Assembly: GCA_016716335.1 (NCBI GenBank)
Contig: JADJWN010000016.1
Location: 1-56,307 of the forward strand
Length of the DNA stretch: 56,307 nucleotides
Direction: 5' to 3'
Source of the DNA: Saprospiraceae bacterium
GTDB lineage: Bacteria > Bacteroidota > Bacteroidia > Chitinophagales > Saprospiraceae
A program made the position numbers and the translations under genes. The first letter of the stretch is position 1; each line of letters starts with the position of its first letter. Below, in pieces: positions 37,072 to 45,868 of this stretch. The notes beneath the pieces are model-generated. The model did no database searches, had not been told where the DNA came from, and saw only the letters and a program-made list of their open reading frames with translations.

Positions 37072-37596
37072 ATGGAAAACGTACTGATAAACAGGGTGGC
37101 TGAAAGCGGAATCATTACCATTGATCTTGAAAAATATTACCCCACGCATGAATTTGCAGGATTTGATTTGAAAGACTTCCTTTTTCAGGGTCTGATACTC
37201 CGGGAAAAAGATTTCAGGGAAGCTTTGAAAAATCTGGATTGGGAAAAATTCAGAGATAAAATCGTATTGATTTATTGTTCGGCAGATGCCATTATCCCTT
37301 TATGGGCATATATGCTGGTGAGAAGTTATCTCAAGGATTATCCTGCGGATGTTTATACCGGCACTCAGGAGGAATACTTGAAAAAATATTATACCGATTT
37401 AATCAGGACATTAAATCCGGAGGAATACAAAGAAGGTCGCGTGGTGATCAAGGGCTGCAGCCACAAACCGGTACCTGCTGCTGCCTATGCTGAAATGACT
37501 GCGTTGCTTTTGCCTCATGCACAAAGCATAATGTTTGGCGAACCATGTTCCACTGTACCCGTATTCAAGCGCCCGAGAATGTTGGAAAAAGGTTAA
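37072..37596 (+). CDS. DUF2480 family protein
   Basis: The 174-residue soluble protein matches DUF2480: NRVAESGIITIDLEKYYP, FDLKDFLFQGLILREKDFR, IVLIYCSADAIIPLWAYM and a C-terminal GCSHKPVPAAAYAEMTALL plus GEPCSTVPVFKRP. Conserved cysteines in YCSAD, GCSHK and GEPCS could bind a metal or cluster. Function is unknown. It follows scpB by 11 bp in an apparent operon. Confidence 0.88.
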   Translation: MENVLINRVAESGIITIDLEKYYPTHEFAGFDLKDFLFQGLILREKDFREALKNLDWEKFRDKIVLIYCSADAIIPLWAYMLVRSYLKDYPADVYTGTQEEYLKKYYTDLIRTLNPEEYKEGRVVIKGCSHKPVPAAAYAEMTALLLPHAQSIMFGEPCSTVPVFKRPRMLEKG

Positions 37597-37645
37597 ATCC
37601 TGCTCCACGAAAATTATTTCAGCATCTGATTCGTTAAGTACAAAA

Positions 37646-38575
37646 ATGAATTTTATGAAATCTCAATATAGGACCCTGTTTCCGGTATTTGGTTTTGTGG
37701 CCGGGATAGTATTTACAGCACTTATCTTTTTTTCCTATTCCTACACCAATGAAGACGGCAAAAATTCCGGGTTATTCTTCCGTCTGACGCAGCAGGTAAG
37801 ATCGGTAAGAATGGATAAGAGTTTCGAATTTGCCGGAGAACCCGTACCCATAAATGAAGATACCCGCGAAAGGCTTGACAGAGAATTGAGCGTAAATGCC
37901 TATTGGCAATCTGCGACCTTATTGCATATCAAATTAGCCCACAAACATTTTCCTGTCATTGAAAAAATACTTAAGGAACAAGGCATTCCTGAAGATTTCA
38001 AATATTTATCCGTGGCAGAAAGCAGCCTCCGGAATGCCACTTCCTCAGCAGGGGCAAAGGGATACTGGCAGTTTATGAAGCCGGCAGCTACTGAACTCGG
38101 GCTTGAAATTTCTACGGATGTGGATGAGAGAATGCACCTCGAAAAATCCACTTTGGCCGCCTGTAAGTACATAAAGTATTTGTACAGCAGATTCGGTACC
38201 TGGACAAATGCCGCCGGAGCCTACAACGTCGGACCCGGTAGTTTTGCCAGAAGTCAGGCCGAACAGAAAGAAAGTAACTATTATGACATGAACATCAATG
38301 AAGAGACCAGCAGGTACGTCTTCAGAATTATTGCCATTAAGGAAATACTGGCTAATCCTGATGACTTCGGCTATTATCTCGAAGATGAACACAAATACGA
38401 AAACAATACAAAGCTTAAGGAAATAACCGTAGATCAGACCATAACAGATCTGGCAGATTTTGCCCATCAGCATGGTACTACCTACAGGATGCTCAAGTAC
38501 TACAATCCCTGGCTTTTGACCAATAAACTTACCGTCACCAATGGTAAAAGCTATGTGATTAAATTGCCGGCCTGA
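37646..38575 (+). CDS. Membrane-bound lytic transglycosylase (SLT domain, LysM-like tail)
   Basis: The 309-residue protein has an N-terminal membrane anchor (FPVFGFVAGIVFTALIFFS), an SLT domain with catalytic E125 in LSVAESSLRNATSSAGAKGYWQF and AAGAYNVGPGSF, and a C-terminal LysM-like module (TDLADFAHQHGTTYRMLKYYN). It cleaves the glycan strand of peptidoglycan with 1,6-anhydro products, as MltD-type enzymes do. ATG 37646 is chosen; the longer frame overlaps the DUF2480 gene and lacks the anchor at its start. Confidence 0.9.
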   Translation: MNFMKSQYRTLFPVFGFVAGIVFTALIFFSYSYTNEDGKNSGLFFRLTQQVRSVRMDKSFEFAGEPVPINEDTRERLDRELSVNAYWQSATLLHIKLAHKHFPVIEKILKEQGIPEDFKYLSVAESSLRNATSSAGAKGYWQFMKPAATELGLEISTDVDERMHLEKSTLAACKYIKYLYSRFGTWTNAAGAYNVGPGSFARSQAEQKESNYYDMNINEETSRYVFRIIAIKEILANPDDFGYYLEDEHKYENNTKLKEITVDQTITDLADFAHQHGTTYRMLKYYNPWLLTNKLTVTNGKSYVIKLPA

Positions 38576-38607
38576 TTTTTCTTTTGCCTGTTATTGATTT
38601 TTTTCAA

Positions 38608-40113
38608 TCAGCTGATACCTTCCTGTGAATTTTTATACCCAAACATTCCTCTGGATTTGATCAATTGTACGAGGGGTGCGGGTACTTTTTGCTCCCATGA
38701 CTTGTCTCCCTGCCGGATCTCTGCGAGGACTTTTTGCGGATAGATATTCAGATTTCCGGCATTGTATTTTTCTACTTCTACAATCTGCTTGCTTTCCAGC
38801 AGATATTTGTACAGGAAGCGAATACCCTCCGGTACAGGAAGATTGGAAGCAGTCATTATTTCACCGCTACCCGCTCCGGACTCTTCTTTCATGGCAGGAT
38901 AGGCATAAATCCTGATGTTCTGACTGAACAATTCTCCAAAAGCCACCAGCAGTCTGCCATCCTGATTGTGGTAATATTTTTCCTCTATAATTTCCAGCAA
39001 TTCCCTGACACCAATGACCAGGCCGAGATTGGCAATCTTATAGTCGCTCAGATAATTGATCAGCATCTGATGATTGGGGCAATCTGACAGCAATACGCTT
39101 TGGCCCAATGCACCCAGCATATCGGCCCTGTCCGTAAAATCTTTGATATCAATCTCTTCTTTGCCACCTTTGAGGTAATCCATGGTAAGTTCCATCATCA
39201 GGTAAGCATTTTCAGCAGGAATGGTCACCTCATTGATAAACTGACTGAAACTGGATTCGATCACGTCTACGGTAACCAGTGTTGGCGGTCTGAAATTTCC
39301 TCTGATAACCATCAGTGATTTGCGGTACAAAAATTCGGAGGCATGTATCGGTCTGCCTTTGTGGTCAAACATAGTGACGGTGGTGAGCTTGTGCTTGACA
39401 AGATATAATGCAAGCATCCGGTTGTCAAAATCTTCAAAGTCCGGCCCGCTGATTCTCAGCAGATCCACCGCAACCCGGTCTTTGATGCCGTCTATGAGCG
39501 AACGCACCATTTTTTCAGGGTCATTTCTGTGATAAAAGCAGGCATAGATCATATTGACACCCAGTACACCGATGGCTTCCTGCTGCAAGCGGTTATTGGT
39601 ATCCAGCATACGTACATGCAGTACCATATCATTGGGTGGCCCACCGGGGCGGGTCTGAAAGCGTATGCCCATCCATCCGTTGCCTTTGATGGTTCGGGTA
39701 TAATTGATGGCCTGCACGGTATCCGCAAATACAAAAAAGTTGGTATCCGGTCTGACGGGAGTAAGTCTTTCCTCCATGAGTTTCCATTCGTGGTCGAGCA
39801 TTTTTTCGAGCCTGCTTTCACATACATATCTTCCGGTCTCTTCGATACCATATATGGCATCTGAATAGGTTTTGTCGTAGGCAGACATAGTCTTGGCAAT
39901 CGTGCCTGCTGCTGCTCCCGCCTGAAAAAAATTGCGGGCCACCTCCTGTCCGGCACCTATCTCAGCAAATGTGCCATAGATTTCATCATTGAGATTGATC
40001 TCCAGGGCTTTCTGCTCCGTCTTTATCATTTGATACTCCACCATAGCAGCTATATTATTTTCTGTCCAAAAGCTCAGCAAAGGTAATGAAATTGTGCCTT
40101 GCAGGGCAGACAT
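38608..40113 (-). CDS. Conserved protein of unknown function, about 500 residues
   Basis: This soluble-looking protein has strongly patterned motifs: FAEIGAGQEVARNFFQAG, GAAAGTIAKTMSAYDKTYSDAIYG, RLEKMLDHEWKLMEERL, NGWMGIRFQ, GVLGVNMIYACFYH and DNRMLALYLVKHKLTTVTMFD. From memory, proteins with this pattern occur widely, including in cyanobacteria, sometimes labelled as nicotinate-nucleotide adenylyltransferase or TonB-related without support. No nucleotide-binding motif of those classes is visible. Start is uncertain: ATG 40113 is used, a TTG lies at 40131 and another ATG at 40029. A CACTTTTG box just upstream fits the 40113 start. Confidence 0.7.
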   Translation of the reverse strand: MSALQGTISLPLLSFWTENNIAAMVEYQMIKTEQKALEINLNDEIYGTFAEIGAGQEVARNFFQAGAAAGTIAKTMSAYDKTYSDAIYGIEETGRYVCESRLEKMLDHEWKLMEERLTPVRPDTNFFVFADTVQAINYTRTIKGNGWMGIRFQTRPGGPPNDMVLHVRMLDTNNRLQQEAIGVLGVNMIYACFYHRNDPEKMVRSLIDGIKDRVAVDLLRISGPDFEDFDNRMLALYLVKHKLTTVTMFDHKGRPIHASEFLYRKSLMVIRGNFRPPTLVTVDVIESSFSQFINEVTIPAENAYLMMELTMDYLKGGKEEIDIKDFTDRADMLGALGQSVLLSDCPNHQMLINYLSDYKIANLGLVIGVRELLEIIEEKYYHNQDGRLLVAFGELFSQNIRIYAYPAMKEESGAGSGEIMTASNLPVPEGIRFLYKYLLESKQIVEVEKYNAGNLNIYPQKVLAEIRQGDKSWEQKVPAPLVQLIKSRGMFGYKNSQEGIS

Positions 40114-40233
40114 CGTTTTGCTGTTTGCCAAAAGTGAAGAATTCGGAACAATTTCCTTTCACAATCCGAAGGGCTCTGAAAGTGTTTACTGCTCGTTTTT
40201 TTCAACGATACCCCACTTTTTGCAAACAGCTTT

Positions 40234-40560
40234 TCAAACAAGTTTTACATAATTGTCTTCTATTTTTACACTAAAATTAATTCCTGCTTTCAATGCCCTG
40301 AAGACTTTGATAATAGTGTCAATTGTCGCACTGTTAGCACTACTTTCAAGTTTTGAAATTTGAGCCTTCTGAACGCCTAATAGTCGTCCAAGTTCTTCTT
40401 GAGTTAAGTTTCTTTCTTGTCTTGCTGCTTTTATCATCTTTCCTAAAACGTCCATACGAAGTTCATATTCATAGTCGTCACGCTCTTTTGTTCCAACTTT
40501 GCCGATATACTTGTCTTTCATCTCGGCAAGTGAGTATGTCTTTAATTCTTTAGAAGCCAT
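40234..40560 (-). CDS. higA: XRE-family antitoxin (HigA-like)
   Basis: The 108-residue protein has a C-terminal-half helix-turn-helix (RNLTQEELGRLLGVQKAQISKLES, split here as RNLTQEELGRL and QKAQISKLE) of the Cro/C1 type, with an N-terminal charged region. It follows a RelE/HigB-type toxin gene by 4 bp, the inverted toxin-first order of HigBA. It should neutralise the toxin and repress the pair's promoter. The gene appears intact even though the toxin is interrupted. Confidence 0.85.
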   Translation of the reverse strand: MASKELKTYSLAEMKDKYIGKVGTKERDDYEYELRMDVLGKMIKAARQERNLTQEELGRLLGVQKAQISKLESSANSATIDTIIKVFRALKAGINFSVKIEDNYVKLV

Positions 40561-40564
40561 ATGA

Positions 40565-40906
40565 TTACTTTTTTTGTTTGCTACTAAAATATTTCTCTCT
40601 AAGTCTTACTGCCCGGTCAATTTCATTTGCCGGAACTTTATCAATTTTCTTGATTAAACCGTGAGTTGCTATTACCAAAGTTTCTTTTTTATCTGTCTTG
40701 TCCCAAAAGGCAAAAAGCCTGATTTGAAGTCCTGCGAATTTTGTCCGAAACTCCCAAATTTCATTTTGTAGTTACTTAAAAAGTTTTGGGTCATTGGTCT
40801 GCTCTGCAAGGTCAATATTGTATAAGATTTTCTTTATTGTCTTTGGGTCGAATTGCGAAATGAATTCGTCCGCTTCTTCTAAAAATTTCGTTTCAAAAAA
40901 TCTCAT
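40565..40906 (-). pseudogene. higB: RelE/HigB-type toxin, interrupted by an in-frame stop
   Basis: The frame from ATG 40906 reads MRFFETKFLEEADEFISQF ... NDPKLFK, meets TAA at 40772-40774, then continues in the same frame with LQNEIWEFRTKFAGLQIRLF and AFWDKTDKKETLVIATHGL to a stop at 40565. The two halves together match a 113-residue RelE/HigB mRNA interferase with normal spacing. The stop replaces a position usually lysine (AAA to TAA), a nonsense change rather than a frameshift. It is either a true mutation or a substitution error. The toxin would be inactive as written. Confidence 0.8.
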
Positions 40907-40929
40907 TCAAAACTTTGTTGCAAAAAAAA

Positions 40930-40960
40930 CAAAGGTAATGAAAGTTTCCAAAAATAGAAA
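40930..40960 (-). promoter_or_regulatory. Promoter of the higBA pair
   Basis: On the minus strand TACCTTTG (40937-40930) matches TAnnTTTG, with TTTC (40960-40957) 19 nt upstream as a near -33 box. The leader to the toxin ATG is about 18 nt. Confidence 0.5.
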
Positions 40961-41109
40961 CAAATTTTCGTGTTTGAAGTTTATGTCGGTTTTTTAAGCT
41001 GACGTACTTCATTGCAACTGTCACAATTCCTCAAAATCTAAACTCCCGATTCAGAAACCGCTTTTCTGAAATCACCTGTATAACACCGGCAAAATCCGGC
41101 TTTTTACCC
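40961..41109. other. Intergenic region, higBA to M60 gene
   Basis: A short gap between the toxin promoter and the M60 stop codon. No gene or clear hairpin terminator was identified. Confidence 0.3.
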
Positions 41110-44100
41110 TTATATCTTTACCATTCTCACGCTCCATTCTTTTCCCTGAGCGTCGATCAGTTTTATGACATAAACACCGGCTCCCAATCCCTGTATCTGT
41201 TGATTCAGCACACTGTCCAAATCCCCGGCATCGGCTTTAAAATCTCTCATCCTTTCTCCATGTATGGATATAATTCTGACATGATAATCGGTATCAGAAT
41301 ACGGAATGTGCAGAAAAACTGCATCACCTAAACTTGAAGGGTTGGGGCTGATTTTACACACTGTCTTAATAGCAGAAAAATCCAAAGCGGATGTAGTGCT
41401 GACCGGATATACCAAACGCTTATCTCCGTCAAAACCTACGGCATAAACCTTGTCTGCCTGTGCGGGGTAAGGTACCGTGGTGGTTTGGTTGTTGGGGTCT
41501 CCGGTGCCGGGAATACATACATGCAGGAGTACTCCGCTCTGATTATATACTTCAAATGCCACGACATTTTGCCATTCGTCATGCTGAACTGAAAGTTGAT
41601 TTCCAATTCTTACCACACCCTGGCCGTTCCTACCCTCCAGTGCTTTCCTGTATCTGAAAGCATCGAGGCTGTGGGCACTGATATAATGTATCACAGGTGA
41701 TGCAGGCTTATTGTATCCCTTGCTTTTAATCTGTGCTATCGTCTGATCGACCTGTGCCTGGGTAATGATAAAGTTTCTGCTTCCGTAATCATCAATCACT
41801 CTGTTGATGGGTTTTAAAAATCCGGTCGTCACAAAATACTCCGTGAGATCCTCCTGTACTGCATCACAGACCATGCTGACAAAATTGAGCTGCAGCTGTC
41901 CCGGAGAGAGATTGTCAGGATTGCTGTTTCTCACCATTTCAGCTACTGTGCCGAAATAGTGGGCATAATCCACTCCCTGATATCCGGGATCAGTTCCCTC
42001 CAGACTGAGCACTGGTGCATCCTTGCAGGCACCGGCGAGCTGATAGTATAGCTGCAATTGCCAGAATGGCACCAACACCTTGAATACATCATAGTTTGGA
42101 GCCCCTTTCAATGGAAGTTTTCTGATCAGAGCATCCTCCAGAAATCCGTTAAACCTGCCTCCTGCAATGGGTGCAGCCTGGGGAGATGGTCTTTCGACCT
42201 CACTCTCCAGACGAGGATAATATTCCTGCGGATTTTTCATATGAAAAGTAACCCACGTGGAATAAATATTGGTTGTGACTTCTACCGTACCATGCCACAT
42301 GAGTCCGGGCCTGATCTGATTGATATGGCCAAACTCGTGGGCAATGCCCCAAAGACCAAGTTTTTGAGGATTTGTGATGCTGTTGACTCCCCAGCTTAGG
42401 TCAAGGTGAATGCCCAATCCGCCGGCATACCATCCACCGCTGAAACCACTGAGGGCCAGCTGCCTGTTTTTCACATTCCGGCCATATTTAAATAGTCCCA
42501 TCATCAGGCGTTGATGAGCAACTATGCTGTCATATCTGCTGATAAGTGCAAGACCGCTGAACGGAGTGCCAAATCTGAGTGCTCCTTTGTCATAAATCAG
42601 ATGCGTATATTTTCCTATTACATCTATTTTGGAATAATTTTCACCATCCAGCAGATTTTTCCATTCAGCATCCGGAGTCCTGTCTATGTGAAAATATCCG
42701 TTGACCTTGCCGGTAGCTATGTTGATGTCTATGTCAGGCAATGATTCTGCATCGTCAAAGTAGCTGATGTAGGCAAGGCCGCCATTCATCAGATCAAAGA
42801 CATTTATACCATTGACAATCTGCCAGGCATTATCCCGGGTGGTGCTTTCGTCGGCAAAATCCCTTACCCTCAGATATACCGGCACACCATCGGGTATATT
42901 CCGTGCAAATACCACGGCTTTCTCACCTGATGCAAACACTATACCCGTGGCGTTTTCAAAAGCATCGTAATTACCTACCTTCAGCTGCTGACTTACTGTG
43001 GACAGATGAGGATAGGCCTCATAGGATTGTACCCTGTATCGGTGGTGATAACTTTGTTGGTAGAGACAAAGTGCAAGATTGCGGTAAAAAACAGAGGATA
43101 TAGTGTCTATCTCATTTCGTGTGATGTGTGGATGCAGTGAGGCATACAGGTCATCTGCAAAAATATCCTGATATGGTTTGTTATGCAGCAAATCGGTATT
43201 TTTGGTATAAAACTCCATCTCCGCACAACTTGCAAATCCCCCTGATCCATTCAGGACGACGATCCTGATATTATAAGGTTTAATGGATTGGGGAAAATCT
43301 ACCTTTACCGGCAATCCTGATTGCCTGAAATCAAAATCCATGAGGTGAATGAACTCCCCGGCCTGGCCCTGATTGAGGGTATTGTAGTAGATTTGTACCT
43401 TCCCGAAGTTGCCATTTGTGCCATCCACTCTCGGAATATATTTCAGGTAATCTACCGTTACCCCTCCGGATATTCTGTAATTAAGGGTGACAGGAAAAGT
43501 CGTAGCTGTCCATGATGAATGGTAGAGTGTATTGAGGTTGCCATCAAAGGACTTTTCGATATTCTCTCCGGGTTGAAATGAAGAGGCGAATGATCCGCTC
43601 TGCAAAATCTGAACCTTGATATCAGCAGGGGTGCTGGCAAATTCTCCGGTAGGTATTTCGCAGTCATAACCGGAGGCATCAGCCGGTTTATCCATCGAAT
43701 AAAACTCCAGCTCTGCACAACTCGAATAATTACCTACACCGGAATTTACTGCAAATCGTATGACGGCGGGTTCGGTTATGGGGTTGGCGAGCTGTATGAT
43801 TTTATCTGCGTTGCTTGCAGGCCACACATAGGCATTAGCCTGCACCGGTATGAAGTGACGCGGATTCTGCCGGGTAGCATAAAAAACATGAACGTTGGTC
43901 CACACACCATTCAGACCGGATTTTCTGGGTACATACACTATCTGATGGATACTCTTCACCCGTTCAGTAAAGAACACGTCCACCGTATCAGGGATGCCGG
44001 TACTGCCCCATTTGGAGTGATATATGGTCTGGATATTATTATCTATGGCAAATGCTCCTTCCTCTCCGTTTTGCGGCTGCTGAAATGTACTGATACTGTA

Positions 44101-44187
44101 AACAGGAACCTTGTAAGGCTGGGCAGCCAACTGTGACATACAAAACAGAGCCGTAAAAGCAAGAGTGTAAATTTTCTTGATCCACAT
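41110..44187 (-). CDS. M60-like (enhancin/mucinase-type) metallopeptidase with F5/8-type domains and T9SS sorting domain
   Basis: The 1025-residue secreted protein has a signal peptide (to SQLAAQ), two discoidin/F5-8C-like modules (GEEGAFAIDNNIQTIYHSKWG and PGENIEKSFDGNLNTLYHSSW, each closing with SCAELEFY-type ends), an M60-like zincin domain with HEFGH at 617-621 followed by WHGTVEVTTNIYS, and a C-terminal type A sorting domain (KISPNPSSLGDAVFLHI, QGLGAGVYVIKL). M60 enzymes degrade mucin-type glycoproteins. The discoidin modules probably bind glycan. The GH16 gene lies 70 bp upstream in the same direction, which suggests shared use on complex extracellular substrates. Confidence 0.88.
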   Translation of the reverse strand: MWIKKIYTLAFTALFCMSQLAAQPYKVPVYSISTFQQPQNGEEGAFAIDNNIQTIYHSKWGSTGIPDTVDVFFTERVKSIHQIVYVPRKSGLNGVWTNVHVFYATRQNPRHFIPVQANAYVWPASNADKIIQLANPITEPAVIRFAVNSGVGNYSSCAELEFYSMDKPADASGYDCEIPTGEFASTPADIKVQILQSGSFASSFQPGENIEKSFDGNLNTLYHSSWTATTFPVTLNYRISGGVTVDYLKYIPRVDGTNGNFGKVQIYYNTLNQGQAGEFIHLMDFDFRQSGLPVKVDFPQSIKPYNIRIVVLNGSGGFASCAEMEFYTKNTDLLHNKPYQDIFADDLYASLHPHITRNEIDTISSVFYRNLALCLYQQSYHHRYRVQSYEAYPHLSTVSQQLKVGNYDAFENATGIVFASGEKAVVFARNIPDGVPVYLRVRDFADESTTRDNAWQIVNGINVFDLMNGGLAYISYFDDAESLPDIDINIATGKVNGYFHIDRTPDAEWKNLLDGENYSKIDVIGKYTHLIYDKGALRFGTPFSGLALISRYDSIVAHQRLMMGLFKYGRNVKNRQLALSGFSGGWYAGGLGIHLDLSWGVNSITNPQKLGLWGIAHEFGHINQIRPGLMWHGTVEVTTNIYSTWVTFHMKNPQEYYPRLESEVERPSPQAAPIAGGRFNGFLEDALIRKLPLKGAPNYDVFKVLVPFWQLQLYYQLAGACKDAPVLSLEGTDPGYQGVDYAHYFGTVAEMVRNSNPDNLSPGQLQLNFVSMVCDAVQEDLTEYFVTTGFLKPINRVIDDYGSRNFIITQAQVDQTIAQIKSKGYNKPASPVIHYISAHSLDAFRYRKALEGRNGQGVVRIGNQLSVQHDEWQNVVAFEVYNQSGVLLHVCIPGTGDPNNQTTTVPYPAQADKVYAVGFDGDKRLVYPVSTTSALDFSAIKTVCKISPNPSSLGDAVFLHIPYSDTDYHVRIISIHGERMRDFKADAGDLDSVLNQQIQGLGAGVYVIKLIDAQGKEWSVRMVKI

Positions 44188-44257
44188 AGGTATTATTCAG
44201 AATATTTGGTTTGTGTGTTAATAATTTGGGCAATTCCTCCGGAAAATGACAACGGTT

Positions 44258-45067
44258 CTATTTAAGACTATACACCCTGACATAATCCACTTCCATGCGT
44301 TGAGGCCAGATCGTGTCGTCCACCCCTTGTTCGCCACCCCATGTACCACCAACTGCCAAATTGAGAATGAGATGAAATTTCCGGTCAAAAGGCCATTCTT
44401 TCCAGCCTGTGCCTTCATCTGTAAAACTGAAATAGGGTATTTCATCTACAAAAAACTCAATTTTATCCTCCGACCACTCTATTGCAAAGATATGAAAATT
44501 GCTTTCAGCATCCGGCAGGTAAATACCTGCAGTCTTTTGTGTGCCGATGGAATGATGATAGCTTTTGGTATGCACAGATCCGTATATAATCTGCGGCTCA
44601 TGGCCTACATGCTCCATGATGTCTATCTCTCCGCTTTGCGGCCATCCACCGTAAGCAGCTTCGGTAGGCATCATCCAGATAGCAGGCCAGGTGCCCCGAC
44701 CTGAAGGTAGTTTTGCCTTGACTTCAATTCTTCCATATTGCCAGTCCCCTTTATTTTTGCTCACCAGACGGGCAGAACTATAATTGTAATGCTTGATTTT
44801 CTCCCGGTGTGCTTCGATGATGAGCTTGCCATGCTCCACCCTTGCGTTTTTCAGCGTGGATTTGGTATAATACTGCAGTTCCTGATTGCCCCAGTTGCAC
44901 ACGGCAGGACATCCATCACCCACGTCGTAGCTCCACTTTGTACTGTCGGGCAGTCCTGAATAATCAAATTCATCCGCCCAGATCAGCTGCTTTTGCTGTG
45001 AAGATATATGGGTCGGGTGACACAGACTAAAACAAAGGATTATGAGGTAGGGGAATTTTCGCAGCAT
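44258..45067 (-). CDS. Glycoside hydrolase family 16 (beta-glucanase/laminarinase type)
   Basis: The 269-residue protein has a signal peptide (LIILCFSLCHPTHISS) and the GH16 catalytic signature EIDIME at 147-152 (nucleophile E147, acid/base E152). Other family features are WADEFDYSGLPD, GNQELQYYT, YGRIEVKAKLPSGRGTWPAIWM and FDRKFHLILNLAVGG. The expected substrates are beta-1,3 or beta-1,3-1,4 glucans; subfamily is not settled. No T9SS sorting domain is present, so it is likely periplasmic or exported by another route. Downstream is the M60 gene; ruvC is upstream-adjacent at 45108. Confidence 0.92.
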   Translation of the reverse strand: MLRKFPYLIILCFSLCHPTHISSQQKQLIWADEFDYSGLPDSTKWSYDVGDGCPAVCNWGNQELQYYTKSTLKNARVEHGKLIIEAHREKIKHYNYSSARLVSKNKGDWQYGRIEVKAKLPSGRGTWPAIWMMPTEAAYGGWPQSGEIDIMEHVGHEPQIIYGSVHTKSYHHSIGTQKTAGIYLPDAESNFHIFAIEWSEDKIEFFVDEIPYFSFTDEGTGWKEWPFDRKFHLILNLAVGGTWGGEQGVDDTIWPQRMEVDYVRVYSLK

Positions 45068-45107
45068 GGATTGAAATTTTCAAAAACATAAAATTATTAA
45101 GTATTAC

Positions 45108-45671
45108 TTACAGCACTCTGTCCGGATTATCTTTTATGAAGGATGACCAGCCGGAATGCTTTTTAGTACCTGACAAGAGGCTGCTGTTCTGATTGAAATG
45201 TGTTACAGCAGCAGCCAGTGCATCTGTGGCATCAAGATGTGCCGTATCGATTTTTATCTTGAGCATGCTTTCCAGCAAAGCAGCGACCTGCTCTTTGGAT
45301 GCATTGCCATTGCCGGTGATGGATTGCTTGATTTTTTTAGGAGCATACTCATGTATCTCCAGACCCATGGTAATAGCAGCTGCCATAGCTACTCCCTGCG
45401 CCCTGCCCAGTTTCAGCATGGATTGCACATTTTTACCATAAAACGGAGCTTCAATGGCGAGAATTTTGGGAAGATAGCATTCTATAATTTCCTGAAGTTG
45501 CAGATATATTTCCTTCAATTTGTGGTGATGATCTTCATATTCCTTAAGTCTGAAAACCCCGAAATCTATCAGTTTCAGATTCTTGCCGCACACTTCAAGG
45601 ATGGCATATCCCAGCAGGTTCGTACCCGGATCTACACCTAAAATTTTATATGGTAAACTGCTTTGATTCAT
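45108..45671 (-). CDS. ruvC: Holliday junction endodeoxyribonuclease RuvC
   Basis: The 187-residue RuvC has the RNase H-fold catalytic acids D14 (ILGVDPGTN), E74 (LAIEAPFYG), D147 and D150 (HLDATDALAAA). It resolves four-way junctions during recombination. The C-terminal tail beyond residue 160 has no motif. The frame is open to 45716, but ATG 45671 (MNQSSLPYK) begins just before the conserved strand and is chosen. It lies 40 bp upstream of the GH16 gene in the same direction. Confidence 0.95.
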   Translation of the reverse strand: MNQSSLPYKILGVDPGTNLLGYAILEVCGKNLKLIDFGVFRLKEYEDHHHKLKEIYLQLQEIIECYLPKILAIEAPFYGKNVQSMLKLGRAQGVAMAAAITMGLEIHEYAPKKIKQSITGNGNASKEQVAALLESMLKIKIDTAHLDATDALAAAVTHFNQNSSLLSGTKKHSGWSSFIKDNPDRVL

Positions 45672-45822
45672 TTTAAGATATGTACAGGTTGAAGCCGCAT
45701 AAAAATCTCCGGACATGAGGTGCTCCGGTATAGATGAAAAACCCCGTGCATCTTGTTTTAGCCCGACTGCAACTTTTTTGCAAATATGGTTACTTTTTAT
45801 AATAAAATAATGTTTGTCTGAA

Positions 45823-45853
45823 TTTAGGCATGTCTAAAAACAATTTACATTTG
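45823..45853 (+). promoter_or_regulatory. Promoter of the DtxR-family gene
   Basis: TTTA at 45823-45826 and TACATTTG at 45846-45853 are 19 nt apart, close to the -33/-7 consensus. The predicted start near 45859 lies before ATG 45869 and after the in-frame ATG at 45830, which decides for the former. Confidence 0.6.
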
Positions 45854-45868
45854 CTCAAAATAATCGTA

